Below are positions 1-11,150 of a stretch of 64,000 nt of DNA, one piece after another. Position 1 is the first letter of the stretch. Each line of letters starts with the position of its first letter. A program made the position numbers and the translations under genes. Source of the stretch: Macrothele yani (taxonomy: Eukaryota > Arthropoda > Arachnida > Araneae > Macrothelidae); the NCBI GenBank assembly GCA_039090855.1, contig CM076990.1:203117232-203181231 (forward strand). Reading direction: 5' to 3'. Below the pieces are notes generated by a model. It made no database searches, had not been told where the DNA came from, and was given only the letters and a program-made list of their open reading frames with translations.

Positions 1-59
1 GAACTGCCTTTCGTGGTGATGGTGTAACTCTGTAGACTGGTTTCTCATCGGGTGGTTAG

Positions 60-385
60 AAAGACCTGCATTTTTTTAAAGGTATAATTTCTGACGGGGG
101 TTCGAATCCCCTGGTCCTGTCGGCCATCTGGTCTGCGGTTTTTCCAGGGACTTTCACCAGAATCCCCGTGTTTGGGGATGCGAATGTGTAGATGATTCCC
201 TCTCAAGTCGGCTCTGGAAGCAGTTTGTTCTTGGACCCCCTTCCCTAGGCTGCCTGGATTTACCAGATGAGTATCAAAGCGCTGGTAGTAAAACACTAAA
301 AGACGATTGTAATATGATGCTTCATGGCAGCAGACACCTCCCACATGGCTGTTGTTGTTGATAATGATGATGATGATGATGACTG
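60..385 (+). repeat. SINE-D copy (tRNA-derived SINE, decayed head)
   Basis: A B-box-like segment GGGGTTCGAATCCCC lies at about 98-113. It is followed by a body that matches the minus-strand element at 45690-45995 (shared pieces include a TCTGCGGTTTTTCC-like run, GATGCGAATGTGTAGATG and TTCCCTCTCAAGTCGG, each with a few changes). The 3' end runs into GTTGTTGTTGATAATGATGATG, a simple tail resembling the end of the LINE near 50545-50572. The A-box half of the head is poorly preserved. No protein is encoded; the long open frame on the other strand is a by-product. Confidence 0.6.
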
Positions 386-529
386 CCATAAAGTATGGGT
401 ATGAGATTCTCGATTTCACTGTGAGCTGCCGGTGAGGTTGGCTTAGATTTCATTCTAGTGGATGAAATAACGAACATGCATATCTCGAAGAACAAGATAT
501 GTATTGCCGTCGGCTTCTGATAGTTTGCC

Positions 530-718
530 TATTTGAGCCCAGGTCCGCGTTCCGGATGAGACATGGGTGGTGTGCTTATCTTACGACCCTGGCTCTCATC
601 CTTCCGTGGAACCAATGAACCTAAATTAGGGATGGGCGACTGCAAATAGACCTTAGATTTGCTCACGGTAATCCTTAAATTCAACCGCTCAAACAAACAA
701 ATAAACAAACAAAAACCA
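530..718 (+). repeat. SINE-A copy, diverged
   Basis: The body of the commonest SINE of the window is recognisable: GATGAGACATGGGTGGTG, a GGCTCTC block, GGAACCAATGAACC, CTAAATTAGGGATGGGCGAC, then an (AAAC)n/(AAAT)n tail. The tRNA-like head is mostly unreadable. Bases 719-1043 beyond it hold no feature I recognise. Confidence 0.65.
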
Positions 719-1043
719 TAGCGTCGATGACGTTAGTTTTACAAAGCAAACATCTCTGCTGTAATGGATGGAGTTCTCCGGTTCTTAATCCCACTGAACA
801 TCAGTGGAATGCCCTCCAGCCCTTTACGGGATCCTCTGAAATTTGAAGACCGCTGTCATCTATCACTGGAAATTTTTGCCTTCCCACTCGCCGCATTACC
901 TCACTGAGGTATGAATCGTGAGTGGTAAGAGTGCAACTGTGAAATAAAAAAAATTGTCGGTGACGGGGATCGAACTAGAGTTTTCACAGAATGGGAAATA
1001 GAGGATCTGAGAGAATCCCTCTAATAATAATTCAATTCAAGAG

Positions 1044-1264
1044 CGCCACCCCGGTGACGCAGTGGTCTAAGCGATGGCCTCTGATCATTCGTCCGCAAAG
1101 GGTCCGGGTTCGAATCCGGGTGAGGCATGGATGTTGTGTTTGTCTTACGGCACTGGCTCTCTCCCTTCCCTGGAACCAGTGACCCTAAATTACGGACGGG
1201 CGACTGCTTATAATACACTGAGTTGCTCACAGTGGTCGTTAAATCTCCAACCAACCAAAAAAAT
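1044..1264 (+). repeat. SINE-A copy with target-site duplication
   Basis: Complete tRNA-derived SINE. The pol III A-box region reads ACGCAGTGGTCTAAGCGATG and the B box GGGTTCGAATCC, followed by the family body (GAGGCATGGATGTTGTG, GGAACCAGTGACCCTAAAT, GTGGTCGTTAAA) and an A-rich tail. It is flanked by AATTCAAGAG (1034-1043) and AATTCAGGAG (1265-1274), a 9/10-match target-site duplication. This supports LINE-mediated insertion. Confidence 0.85.
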
Positions 1265-1274
1265 AATTCAGGAG

Positions 1275-1480
1275 CAGATCGAATACAAACGAATTCCTTG
1301 GGGAGGGAAGGGAGTCAGGTCTGGGTGTTGTGAAATTCACAAATTTGTAGGTGGCGAAACCGCACCTCCTCACCCCGGAGTCAGTTGTTCTATCCGACTA
1401 AACTACACGGACGGAATATATCACTGCAGATTTGTCGTCTTGCCGCGTGCTTCACCACTGTAGTGCGTCACATGATCTCC
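1275..1480 (-). repeat. SINE-B copy (second tRNA-like repeat family)
   Basis: Read on the minus strand, this has a segment ahead of a tRNA-like block (TGTAGTTTAGTCGG as A box, then a cloverleaf-sized gap) that is shared with 1780-2005 (minus) and 26965-27130 (plus). Shared landmarks are GAAGCACG, GACAAATCTGCAG and the TAGTTTAGTCGGNNAGAACAAC block. No coding potential. It is a separate family from SINE-A because neither its head nor its body matches. Confidence 0.55.
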
Positions 1481-1516
1481 CTCTTAATTTTTCTTCTTTG
1501 AAGCGAAGAAATTTTC

Positions 1517-1742
1517 GCCGCCCCGGTGGCGCAGTGGTCTAAGGCGTTGGCCTATGATCATTCGTCCGAAGGGGTCTGGGTTCGAATCCCGGTGAGGCAT
1601 GGATGTTGTGTTTGTCTTACGGCACTGGCTCTCTCCCTTCCCTGGAACCAGTGACCCTAAATTAGGGACGGGCGACTGCTTATAGCCCATTGAGTTGCTC
1701 ACGGTGGTCGTTAAACACCCAATCAAAAAAAAAAAAAAAAAA
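1517..1742 (+). repeat. SINE-A copy, near full length, with 11-bp target-site duplication
   Basis: One of the best preserved copies. It starts GCCGCCCCGGTGGCGCAGTG, has B box GGGTTCGAATCCCGGTG and the complete body, and ends in a pure A-run of about 20. It is bounded by AAGAAATTTTC at 1506-1516 and 1743-1753, an exact 11-bp duplication. The first bases of the right copy cannot be told apart from the A-tail. It is a good reference for the family consensus. Confidence 0.92.
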
Positions 1743-1779
1743 AAGAAATTTTCATTAATTCCAGACGGTGTGGGGAACA

Positions 1780-2005
1780 AACATTACACATTTTTCGAAG
1801 ATCCCAACGGGCAGTAGATTCATTTTCCACAGTGAGGCGCCAATGTGAAAAAAGAAAAGTTTGCCCGTGGTGGAGATCGATCGAAACCACGCTTCCTTGC
1901 TCCGGGGCCAGTTGTTCTGACCGACTAAACTACACCGGCGGAATGTATCGTTGCAAATTTGTCGTTTTAACACGTGCTTCAGTACTGTAGTAAACGTCAT
2001 GCAAT
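1780..2005 (-). repeat. SINE-B copy
   Basis: On the minus strand the order is GAAGCACGTG, GACAAATTTGCAACGATACA, CCGGTGTAGTTTAGTCGG, AGAACAACTGGCCCC, then a B-box-like TGGTTTCGATCGATCTCC. This matches the copies at 1275-1480 and 26965-27130. No open frame of interest. Confidence 0.6.
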
Positions 2006-3350
2006 AACTTGCAGAATGGGGGAGGAATTCCATTCCATGTGATATTGACGGATAGTTGCTTTCGTGTATCAAACGTCCATTCTATGTATTTTGCGGTTGT
2101 ATACTTGAGACATATGTTTGTCGGTTTGTATGTGCCTTTGTTTTCTCATTCTTGTAACCCTATAGTGTATAAAACAGTGTACTATGTTATTAAGTTTAAC
2201 TGAAATTAGCTAACTGCTTTTTGAACTATGCCCATTTTTCCATTCCGTGCTAAACTCTGGACGAGACGAGTAAGTGTATTATGAAACTCAAACACAACGT
2301 CAAGCTTAGTGCAAGTAGAGTTGCTTCCAAGCCACTTGAAGGAACTGCTAATATGACCAGCTTTTCCATGTACGAGGTATTTAAATTAAGGCCAGTATTG
2401 TACTAAAATAAGAGATTTTTCCCGACTCCAACTGGAGCACTGAGAAAGACAACCAAAAGCGTGCGTACTTCAATCGCATTTAAAATTACGTCTCAGATGT
2501 GGCGTCGAACAAAATATCAAAAATACCGTCTGCACGCGATAATTAACTTCCCTTTTGAGAGCACTTCCTGCTTACATCACTTCCGTTGCGAATAAGAAAT
2601 AAATACACTAAAGTTTCAGTGGGAGAATCAGAACTGCACGAATATGAACAGATGCATGTAATAGCCCCACGCGCCAGTAATCAAGTTTACATTGTTCATA
2701 CACACAAAAAAAAAAAAAAAAAAAAAACGAGAGGGAACCTTTCGCAAAAAATTGCTTCATTACAAAAAATAAATAAATAAATACTGCTCGTCTTTCTGAT
2801 TCATTTTGAGCAGAATCTAACTTAATGTCTGAAGCTGGGAGAATAATGTGATTCATAAGCTATTTTATTTAGCTATTTTTATTTCTTTAAGCTATTTTTA
2901 CATATTTTTATTCTTCTTTTTACTTCTCTTTTTAGCTATTTTTATTTCTCTGTGCATCGAAGCTTTTTCAGCAGTAGTTCACTGCTGCCCTTCAACAAGA
3001 TGTTTTCGCAAAAAGTTTGTATGAAATTACACTGTAAAAAAACGAAATTTATTTGAATTTCTCAGTACTAAACTTAATCCTTCTCTTTGTCTACTGGCTT
3101 TTCATGAATAGGAAAACAATATTTTTAAATATTTATACTAATAATCGACCTATTGGCCGAAATACGGAATCCTTAATTCATTCAGATGATCTTGCATTCC
3201 TTTGAAATCCTTTGAAGGACACGAAAAAAAAACTTGCAATTTTATTAAACGTTTGTTCCATCCACGATTAAAGCAATCAGTTATCACAAAATCCTCTGGA
3301 ACTTCATACATGTGCCACCTTAGGAGTCAGAGCGTTAACAGGAAGTTACA
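2006..3350. other. Spacer without recognisable genes; A-run and AT-rich repeats
   Basis: I see no coding region. There is an A-run of 23 after a short CA stretch at about 2700-2726. A loosely repeated AGCTATTTTTATTTCT-type motif lies at about 2855-2955. The short open frames have no family signature. Confidence 0.5.
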
Positions 3351-3352
3351 CT

Positions 3353-4370
3353 CACGGACAATTAAATTTGCGCACCTAGAAGAAATCATGCTACAACCGC
3401 GAAATTTTGCAAATAGCTAGAGTGCGTGCTGCTATGCAAATAATTCACGTTTGGTGCGAGTGCTCATGACCGCACACCCTGTGGTTGTGCTGCAAGCACG
3501 AACCGACAGCCTTATAAACCGGCGTGTAGTCGATGCTTCATGAAAGCGGAAAACACCAGCCGACGCAAGCAAGAGTACAAAGTGACAATAATGCCGAGTA
3601 GACGCCATAGAAGTCGATTTACGCAATTTACGGATTTGGAGAGAGGCCGGATCATCAGGCTGAAAACCACAGGGTGTTCGGCGCGCTGTATAGCCCGCCA
3701 CGTGGATTGTTCTAACCATACCGTCCGACTGTGATGAGAGCAGTGGACATGACTGCACTGCCACACGGTGGAGCGGCTCCGGACTGACCAGGAGAACCAC
3801 CGGTAGAGAAAATCGACGAATCGTGCGCCAGGCATGAACGGATCCCACAGGACCTGGTCCACTATACAGGCAAATGTAGCAGCTCCTGTCTGCCCACGCA
3901 CCATTTCCCGACGCCTAACGGAAGCGCAGCTGCGATCCCAGCGCCTCTTACGTGTGCTGCAATTAACACCGGAACATCGACGGCTCCGTGTGCAGTGGTG
4001 CCAGGCCAGAGCGACGTGTGGTGTTTAGCGATGAGTGCCGCTTCGGTTTTGGGACAGATGATCATCGTGTCCGGGTGTGGAGGTCCACGAGTCAACGGCA
4101 CAATCCCAACCTCGCTATCGAGCGCCACACCTCCCCCACTGCAGGCATTATGGTCTGGGGAGCCGATTTGCTCTAGTAGTGGTACGTGGATCATTAATGG
4201 GCCAGCGCCATGCCTACGATAGCCGATTAGCTCTAGTAGTGGTACGTGGATAACTGACGGGCCAGCGGTATGTGGATGAGATCTTACTGCCCCATGTGCT
4301 CCCATTCCTGCCAGGATTCTAGGTGATCTATACCAGCAGGATAATGCCCGCCCGCACACGGCTCGGGTTT
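3353..4370 (+). pseudogene. Tc1-like transposon, transposase pseudogene truncated by a mariner
   Basis: The 5' terminal repeat lies near 3353-3381 (ACTCACGGACAATTAAATTT). The transposase remnants cut and pasted the element through an RNase H-like DDE domain. Segments seen: a helix-turn-helix part at 3600-3731 (FTDLERGRIIRLKTTGCSAR), a second DNA-binding part at 3834-4019, and a catalytic part at 4010-4170 with first Asp in VVFSDECRFGFG and GIMVWGA. The second Asp is in YQQDNARPHTARV near 4329-4367. Frameshifts separate these parts. A 60-bp stretch (4161-4220) is tandemly duplicated as 4221-4280. The element stops at about 4370, where a minus-strand mariner begins, so the third acidic residue is gone. 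Confidence 0.85.
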
Positions 4371-5060
4371 CCCACCGTGATATGCCTTTAGATTATCAAA
4401 GAGGTGATAGTCCGAAGATGCAAGGTCCGGACTGTATGCAGGATATGGTAGAACGTTCCATTTCAGTTTCTGGATGATTTCCATGGTCTGAGCAGCCACG
4501 TGTGGATGGACGTTATCCTGGAGAAATGGCAAAGATGTTTGCGCAGTTTTCGCTTGTTCCTGATGGCTGTCTTTACTGGGCCTTCGAGAAGTGTCGAGTA
4601 ATATTCAGCGTTCATTGTGCGACGATCTGTGAGGAAATCCACCCACACCACACCTTTAGTGTCCCAGAAAACGGTGGCTATAATCTTTCAGGCAGAGAAC
4701 GTGGCTCTGATGAGGTTTATTCTCCAACATTTCCCTTCCATTTTTAAACGCACTGTTCCACTTACAGGCACTCACATTGGACATTATATTCTCACCGTAC
4801 TGTCTACTCAATCCTGAACAGATTTCCGACGGTTTACAACCTTCTTTCGTCAGCAATTTGATTATAATGCGCTGTTCCACGCTAACGTGTACCTTCGCTT
4901 CGCTCATCTTCCTCCCAAATGACCAACGACGCCGTAGCACACACGTGGTGGGTGAAAGACCTTGGAACAGTGCTGCCGCCTGCCACGTATTAGCGCTTTC
5001 AATGCACCTCGCTGCATTGTTGAACTACGAACAAATTATAATTCATATTTGCCAGCACCA
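4371..5060 (-). pseudogene. mariner transposase pseudogene with internal deletion
   Basis: Minus strand. The start codon is at 4907-4905 (MSEAKVHVSVEQRIIIKLLT). The N-terminal helix-turn-helix part runs to about 4690 (SACKWNSAFKNGREMLENK). It then jumps, in another frame, to the core at 4672-4463 (TVFWDTKGVVWVDFLTDRR). The C-terminal catalytic part at 4532-4376 has FLQDNVHPHVA (second Asp) and YSPDLASSDYHLF (third Asp). About 100 or more residues between the DNA-binding domain and the core are missing, including the first catalytic Asp, so it is dead. It abuts and interrupts the Tc1 copy at 3353-4370. Confidence 0.85.
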
Positions 5061-6418
5061 TTTTAAAGTTAAATGCTTGGTTTTTTTATGCCATTTACTT
5101 ACGAATTACTAGAACTAAGATACACTGACTGAAACTGAACTTCAAAACTTGACCTGTAACAAGTTTCATAATTTCCCTTATCGGTATATTTTGCCTTGTC
5201 GGTGCTGGTACAAGATCTTACGAAAAGCATCAACTGCTGTCCTATTATAAAGAGACACTGGAAATAAACTGTAAACTGGAGTAAACTGTCTGACATCTTC
5301 ATTCAGTGGATTATTGTTCTTTTTCTAAGAAAATAAGACGAACAGGTATTTTTCAGGAATTTTGTTTAGGCTTTGAAGATCTTAATGACCAGCTACGACC
5401 AACAGAAATGTTCTCTCTATAATTCTGAACTAATGGCTCTAAGAAAAGCAGACAGCAGTGTCGTAAGGAAGAACGCAACATCGATGTTTTATTCAGGATT
5501 GTCACTCAGGCCAAGCAAAGGTAATTCTTTCTTACCAGTTTACCAGGGGCCAATTATGGCTGCAGGGATGCTTCTGGAAACATACTTCCCCATTCTTCCT
5601 GACAGCTCGCTACCGACTACCGATGGATTGCTTGTCCACGAATCACTATTTTAAACAGCAATGAGCTAAATCTCTCAGTCATCTGATGAACCTTGGAAGG
5701 GGGAGTTTTTATCATTAGGTCATCATTTTGTGCAATAATTTCAGATTTTTCTTCCATTTGAAGTATTTTCAAGATATTATACTGCCCATGGATTGGAAAT
5801 GGAAACTAGTCACGGGTCAACGGGTCAACAATTAGTAGCGGATCAAACGCGTAGGGTCAAGGTGTTCCTGACCCGATTTCGACCCGGTTTTATTTCCGTT
5901 TTATTTTTGAAAAGCAAAAAAAAAAAAAAATTTTTTTTTTCAAAGAAAAATGCGCACTGTGGAATTTTGTGCTAGATACTGGTGCCCATGGACTGAAAAA
6001 TGATTTGTCATGCAATATAAAGGAAGAGGGTCCTCAGAAGGAAAAGTGTCCCTTCCTTCTGAAGGGCAATGACGAAAACTACATCCACATTTTGGAAACT
6101 TTCAACTCATCATAAATTTGTGAAAATTAGTGTTGTTGTGAAACATATTCTGAAGCTTGATATGTTATCAACAAAACACCAGAAACTGAAATTTAACATA
6201 CAACAAGTTGCATAATTCAAAAATTTTAACTGTAGCCCCATCAAATTAGGTGGAACAGCCTTTAACATTACTGCGGAGAACGTTTTGACTCTCACAGATG
6301 TGTTTGAAAACATGGGTAGAACAGTTACGTTATATCTTACAAATGAAGGACAACGGTTTCAATACTTACTGTAAGTAAGTGAGTAAATTATACGTACCTG
6401 TAATATATTTGATTTCCA
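5061..6418. other. Spacer without recognisable genes
   Basis: No family signature is visible. An open frame at 5373-5654 (93 codons, plus) resembles nothing I know. At 5810-5890 there are short repeats of a GGGTCAA / GACCCG motif that recur near 7565-7605, and at 5916-5940 an A-run meets a T-run. A decayed unknown repeat is the likeliest content. Confidence 0.4.
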
Positions 6419-7516
6419 TATACCGTAAGCAAATCACTGCGGAGAGACTTTTTGAACGCCTTATATACTCGCATGTACAGGGCTATAGCCATAAAAAGGG
6501 TGCCTAGGTATAGTAAAGTGGCTATGCGCTATTCGACGAGACTGCTTACAGCGTCTAATAGCGGCGAAGTCAGGAGTTAGCGTGCCGATCTCGAAAACTA
6601 TACGAGATACGGGAAAATTGTCAACTACAAAGTTGTAGAGCAGCATCGATTTAGTACAAAAAGACACCTTGCGCCCATGAATGCTAATAATAGAACGCTT
6701 ACAACTCTCGTTTTTTTGTTCACCATGTCGAATACTGTAACATCACGAAACGCGTCAGAAAGGAAATAATATCGCCTTCCGCAAAGCACTAGCCCGACTC
6801 AATTGCGGAATGTTTGGTCCCAACATGACGGCGCCCCTCCGCCCGAGCCAGGAAACGTAAGAAGGTATCTGGTCGAGATATTCGAGCAACAAATCATCGG
6901 CTATGGTGGTTGCGTAGAGTGGCCTGCACGCTCACCGGACCTCACCCTATTGGACTTCTTCCTGTGGGGCTACCTCAAAGAGTAGGTGTATCAGTCCCCT
7001 CCAACAACGTTGCAGGACCTTCGACGCCGTATAACTGATGCTTGTTCGAGCGTGTCACCTAACATGCTGCAAAATGTGCAGCGCGAGATTCAATCTAGAG
7101 TCCAAATGTGTATTGTGGCTGAAGGAGAGCACATCGAGCACCGACGGTAAATATGCCTAGTGACAACTAATTGCTCCTTTCTGACGCGTTTCGTGATGTA
7201 ACAGTGTTCGACATCTCGAACAAACAAACGAGCGTTGTATGTGTACTATTCTTAGCATTCATGTGCGCAAGATGTCTTTTCGTACTAAATCGTTGCTGCT
7301 CTACAACTTTATAATTGACTATTTTTCCGTATCTCGTATAATTTTCGAGATCGGCACGCTAACTCCTGACTTTACCGCTAGGAGACGCTGTAAGCGGTCT
7401 CGTCGAATAGCGCATAGCCACTTTACTATACCTAGACACCGTTTTCATGGTTATAGCTGTCGGCGTTCTAAAGTTACGTGGCTGAGAAAGGACTTTACTG
7501 GACACCCTGTATATTA
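6419..7516 (+). mobile_element. IS630/Tc1-like transposon with about 290-bp inverted terminal repeats
   Basis: 6482-6770 and 7170-7458 are inverted copies of each other, with arms of about 290 bp and modest divergence. Homology extends outward to about 6419 and 7516, where the right end reads GGACACCCTGTATA, typical of this group. Between the arms only the transposase C-terminus remains at 6803-7145. WSQHDGAPPPEPGNVRRYL carries the second Asp and WPARSPDLTLLDFFLWGYLK the family core, with a stop codon right after YLKE. The N-terminal domain and first Asp have been lost. This is an internally deleted, non-autonomous copy. Confidence 0.75.
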
Positions 7517-7689
7517 TAGTTCAAAGCAGATTTGTTCTGGTCGAGTCCAATTATGGGACATCCGGGTCCAGGTCGTGTCCGTGTCCAAAATTGTTGACCC
7601 TTAACCAACTCTGCTATGGATATACTGTATTAGAACACTAAGGTCAAGAGACTTTCCAGAAAAACACTTGACTCTTGCGGAACTCGAAC

Positions 7690-7830
7690 CCGAGCTGGGC
7701 ATGAACTTGAGCCCAGGATGAGACATGGATGTTGCATTAGTCTCACGTCGCAAGGTCTCTTCACTTCACTGAAACCAGTGGCCCCAAATTAGTTCAAATG
7801 ATCACCGACAGAGGGCGATAACGGCTAAAA
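7690..7830 (+). repeat. SINE-A related fragment, strongly diverged
   Basis: GATGAGACATGGATGTTGC, a GTCTCACG block and GAAACCAGTGGCCCCAAATT align with the SINE-A body. The head and tail are not convincing. Confidence 0.45.
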
Positions 7831-7849
7831 AGTTTGGAAATACAGTGAA

Positions 7850-8900
7850 AATCAATGAAAATACATACATTGTATTAATTTGGCCCCACTAACACAACAG
7901 TAATTGTTCAACATGTCCTCCACCACAAAGCATTACACCATTCAAGGTGTGACATCTCCAGTGACCGCCGAATGTGGGATGTTAGGGTGAATGTAAGACT
8001 TAGCGGTGAATAGCTTTCTTCAGTTGTGGCAGTGTGGGAGGTCTTTTCTCGTACACTATGAACTTTAAATATCCCCACCAACAGAAATCTACGGGCGTCA
8101 GATCTGGAGACCGAGGGGGCCACATGATGCTCAGTTCCTTCTGATTAGTCTTTCTGCGCCAAATGTGGTAGCATGAAGGTTCTTTATTGGAAATGCGACG
8201 TGAGCTAACGCTGCATCCTGCATTAACGTGACTGTGTACAGCATAGTTTGTTCTTTCAAATCAGGCTTGACGTTTTGTAAGAACAAACACAGTAGTTTTA
8301 AGTAGAGTTTGGCATTTACTTAGCAAGTCTTCCAGCCGTTTCTGGGGCACGGTTCCTCAAAGAAAAAGGCCAAAGAATGAAAGATGCAGTGAATTCACAC
8401 CACACCGCAACTCGTGGTGAATGCAATGATTCCTCTTCGTACGCATTTGGATTACCCTGTGCCTATATTCTGCAATTATGCAAGTCGGCTGACCCACGTA
8501 GCAAAAAATGAGCTTCGCCTGTGCACAAAACACAACAAATTGAACAACCGCTGGGGATTCATAGCGATCTTTGCCAAAATCATTTTGGCAGATTCCTCCC
8601 GCTGTGTGGTATCTGCCAGGTAACAGCTGACGTAAAGTTTGAAGTTTGTATCGGTACTGATTCAATACACCGTGAAGGATACGATTTATCTATGCTCTCC
8701 GTATGCCTAAACACCTTGCTGTTTCACGAGCATTGTTTGTTCCACTTGTCATCTGAGATGCCAGTTCGTCCATTTGGGATGCCACACCATTCGAACGGGA
8801 CTCACTTAACCCTGATCTCCCACGTCGAGGGCAATACTGAAAACTTTCAGTTTTCTCAAATCACCTCACCAGACCCTGAAAACCGGCACAGGTGATTCTT
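7850..8900 (-). pseudogene. IS630/Tc1-like transposase pseudogene, heavily decayed
   Basis: On the minus strand, at about 8130-8060, a run equivalent to PRSPDLTPVDF then GYLK is readable across frames. At about 8510-8380 there is an EAHF...HNCRI...NPNAYEEESLHSPR run typical of the first-Asp region of the WPPRSPDLTPLDFFLWGY type of transposase. This is the same broad lineage as the element at 6419-7516. Many frameshifts; no open frame longer than about 100 codons belongs to it. I could not find terminal repeats. Confidence 0.55.
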
Positions 8901-9063
8901 TAATCCTTTCTGTGTTCGGAATTTCCGCAAGGCTTCTGTTGTTGATCATGGCCGGATTAAGACCTTAGTGGGCCTCTACGCTAAAGACATTTGAGTGGGC
9001 CCTCAAAGAATTATTACGATGAATCATTATGAAATCCGCTCAAACACGAAACTGTAGCAATAT
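8901..9063. repeat. Possible hAT-type short repeat fragment
   Basis: GGCCGGATTAAGACC at 8951-8965 and TGGGCCCTC at 8996-9004 resemble the ends of common hAT miniature elements. The evidence is only this short similarity. Confidence 0.2.
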
Positions 9064-9064
9064 A

Positions 9065-9585
9065 CACTGCTGGCCATCTAAAATGCAGCACCAGGAAGGA
9101 TGCATCCGATTGTCCTGAAATTCGCAGCATGCGTCGCCCGCGAAAGGACATGCAAACTATCAGCATTGCAGGACATATGCAAATCATGTGCGCCCGACAC
9201 GCCACCGAGAAGTACTATAAGAAGGATGCAAGAAGTAAGTAGTGGAAGTGTGTTGTGCTGCCGGACTTGTGCGTGGGAAGCTTCCTGAAGCCTCGTCGCA
9301 GAATACGGAAGTCATTCCAGCACGTTTCGGAGTTCGACAGAGGACGAATAGTGGCTTTTCGCGACAGCGGTTAATAACACCGAGACATCGGTGTCCGTGT
9401 GGGACGACATCCAGCCACAGTGAGGCGAGTATGGATTCGGTGGGTGCTGGAGGGACGGACGGACGTACCGACGTGAGTGATTGCTGCAGACGCGGCACAC
9501 CCCCGAACGAGAGGACCGGCATGTTGTGTGACGGGAATTGATGGCTCGCACCGCCACATCACGAAAGCGCAGGAATTAGGGTGTT
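9065..9585 (+). pseudogene. Tc1-like transposon, 5' half only
   Basis: Starts at a TA (9063-9064) with a terminal repeat CACTGCTGGCCATCTAAAAT, closely related to the ends of the Tc1 at 20879-22251. The N-terminal DNA-binding region is readable across frames at 9325-9560 (SEFDRGRIVAFRDSG, then a VGRHPATVRRVWIRWV-like run). It ends abruptly at about 9580, next to a SINE-A tail. No catalytic domain is left. Confidence 0.75.
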
Positions 9586-9602
9586 TTTTTTTATTTTTTG
9601 TC

Positions 9603-9662
9603 TAGCCCATTGAGTTGCTCACGGTGGTCGTTAAAATCACTACCACAACAACAACGACAACA
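9603..9662 (+). repeat. SINE-A 3' tail fragment
   Basis: TAGCCCATTGAGTTGCTCAC, then GGTGGTCGTTAAAA, then an (ACAACA)n-rich tail. This is a severely 5'-truncated SINE-A, as expected from incomplete reverse transcription. Confidence 0.75.
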
Positions 9663-9790
9663 AAAAAGGAATAAAATTCTTACCATGAATCAGTTAGACA
9701 TCTATGACTAAAGTAATGATCATGATAAAGGGTTAAATAAATTTTATAAAGCTATTATCAGAGCACCAAATTTAGTATACACTACATTTA

Positions 9791-11018
9791 CAAAAGTCAC
9801 CGGACACCTAAAAGAGAAACACAACATAGCATTTATTCACATACATTAGTACGATGTCGGTCCACCTTTGGCCTTAATGCGTGCACTGACCCTTCGGGAC
9901 TTGCTTTCGACAAGGTTTTGGAACGCAGCGATAGGTATGCACTTCCATTCACTACATAATGCTGCCGCTAACTGTTGCTTAGTTGCAGACCTTGGTTCCA
10001 AACTTCTTATGCGGCGCTCTAATTCATCCTATAGGTACTCTATGGGATTAATATCAGGGCTCTGTGCTGGCCAGTCAACACACGATAGGGAATTATCGTC
10101 AAACCACGACGTAACAGTCCTTGCTTTATGGCTGGGTGCATTATCTGCTGGTACCAACATGGCTCGGTTCCATAGTATTGACATAGAGTTGGTAGGGCAT
10201 AATTGTCCAGAATATCGAGGCAGACATGCTGGTTAACAGGGTTGTACACGATAACCAATGGGCCGTGACCATACCACGAAAAACACCCCCACACGAGTAC
10301 ACTTTACACTTCTAGCTCCAAACGTGACTGTAGGAACAATACACCGTGGTAAATAGCGTTCCTCTGGCTGCCACCAAACCCCTACACAGCCATCAGACTC
10401 ATGGATCGTGTATCTGGATTCATCAGTCCATAGGACCCGTTTCCCATTGATCTACGGTCCACGATAGATGTTCTTTACACCATGCTAAACGACGAGTAGC
10501 ATTCCGAGTGGAGATGAAAGGCTTATAAGCAGCCGCACGACCACGGTAACAAATGGAATGAAGTTCTCTGCGAATTGTACGTGTACATACCGAGGTTCCG
10601 GCATTTTTACTCACCTGTACACTGAGGTCTTGTTAAGTACTCCGTCGATTAGCTGTAACGACTCTCCTGAGGCTTCGACGTCCTCTGTCACTGATTTTCT
10701 TTGGTCTGCCCGTACGTTTTGCTGCTTCAAGCACGCCATGTGTCTTGCAGTTATTCAGTACATCCAAAACAGTTGACTTGGGTATGTTTAAACGCCTCTC
10801 GGTTTCTCTTATGGACAACCCACTAATATAACGCCCAACAATTTTTCCTTTCTCAAAGTCAGTTTTCTCCCGCCGCTACATTTTCACTCAACCTCACAGT
10901 GCGATATGACCGCGGTCAGCTGCTGGAGTGTATCTATATCGTTTGCAGCTGTACCGCGCATCTTAACAGCGCAGCGGATGTGTGCATTTGCTTTTGAAGG
11001 AGTGCCCGGTGACTTTTG
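9791..11018 (-). pseudogene. Tc1-like transposon, nearly full length, broken transposase
   Basis: Inverted ends CAAAAGTCACCGGACAC (9791) and CCGGTGACTTTTG (ends 11018), with TA at 9789-9790. Minus-strand transposase, N to C: a helix-turn-helix at 10818-10633 (MSIRETERRLNIPKSTVLDV), a second DNA-binding part at 10614-10450 (TRTIRRELHSICYRGRAA), first Asp in WTDESRYTIHESDG near 10433, second-Asp region at about 10160, and Glu in SPDINPIEYL near 10050. A single base is missing from the second-Asp codon, turning QQDNAPSH into QQIMHPAI. At 1.23 kb the length matches an undeleted Tc1. It no longer encodes a working enzyme. Confidence 0.88.
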
Positions 11019-11116
11019 TCAATATAATGTATATTATAAAAGTTATTAGTTGCATTATGGTTTAAGCATATTTGCCGAGATAGTAATTATTGTAGTCACT
11101 GAAATATGCATATGAG

Positions 11117-11118
<2 letters not shown>

Positions 11119-11147
<29 letters not shown>
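11119..11147. repeat. (TA)n microsatellite
   Basis: An uninterrupted TA dinucleotide run of about 14 repeats. Confidence 0.9.

Positions 11148-11150
<3 letters not shown>

Noticed and set aside
45..419. 124-codon open frame on the minus strand
   Set aside because: It runs through a SINE-D copy and its (ATC)n tail, which yields the poly-Ile stretch.
3432..3904. Two minus-strand frames of 130-138 codons
   Set aside because: They are antisense to the Tc1 transposase helix-turn-helix region.
5373..5654. 93-codon frame MKILMTSYDQQ...
   Set aside because: No motif, no splice or composition signal; kept as unassigned spacer.
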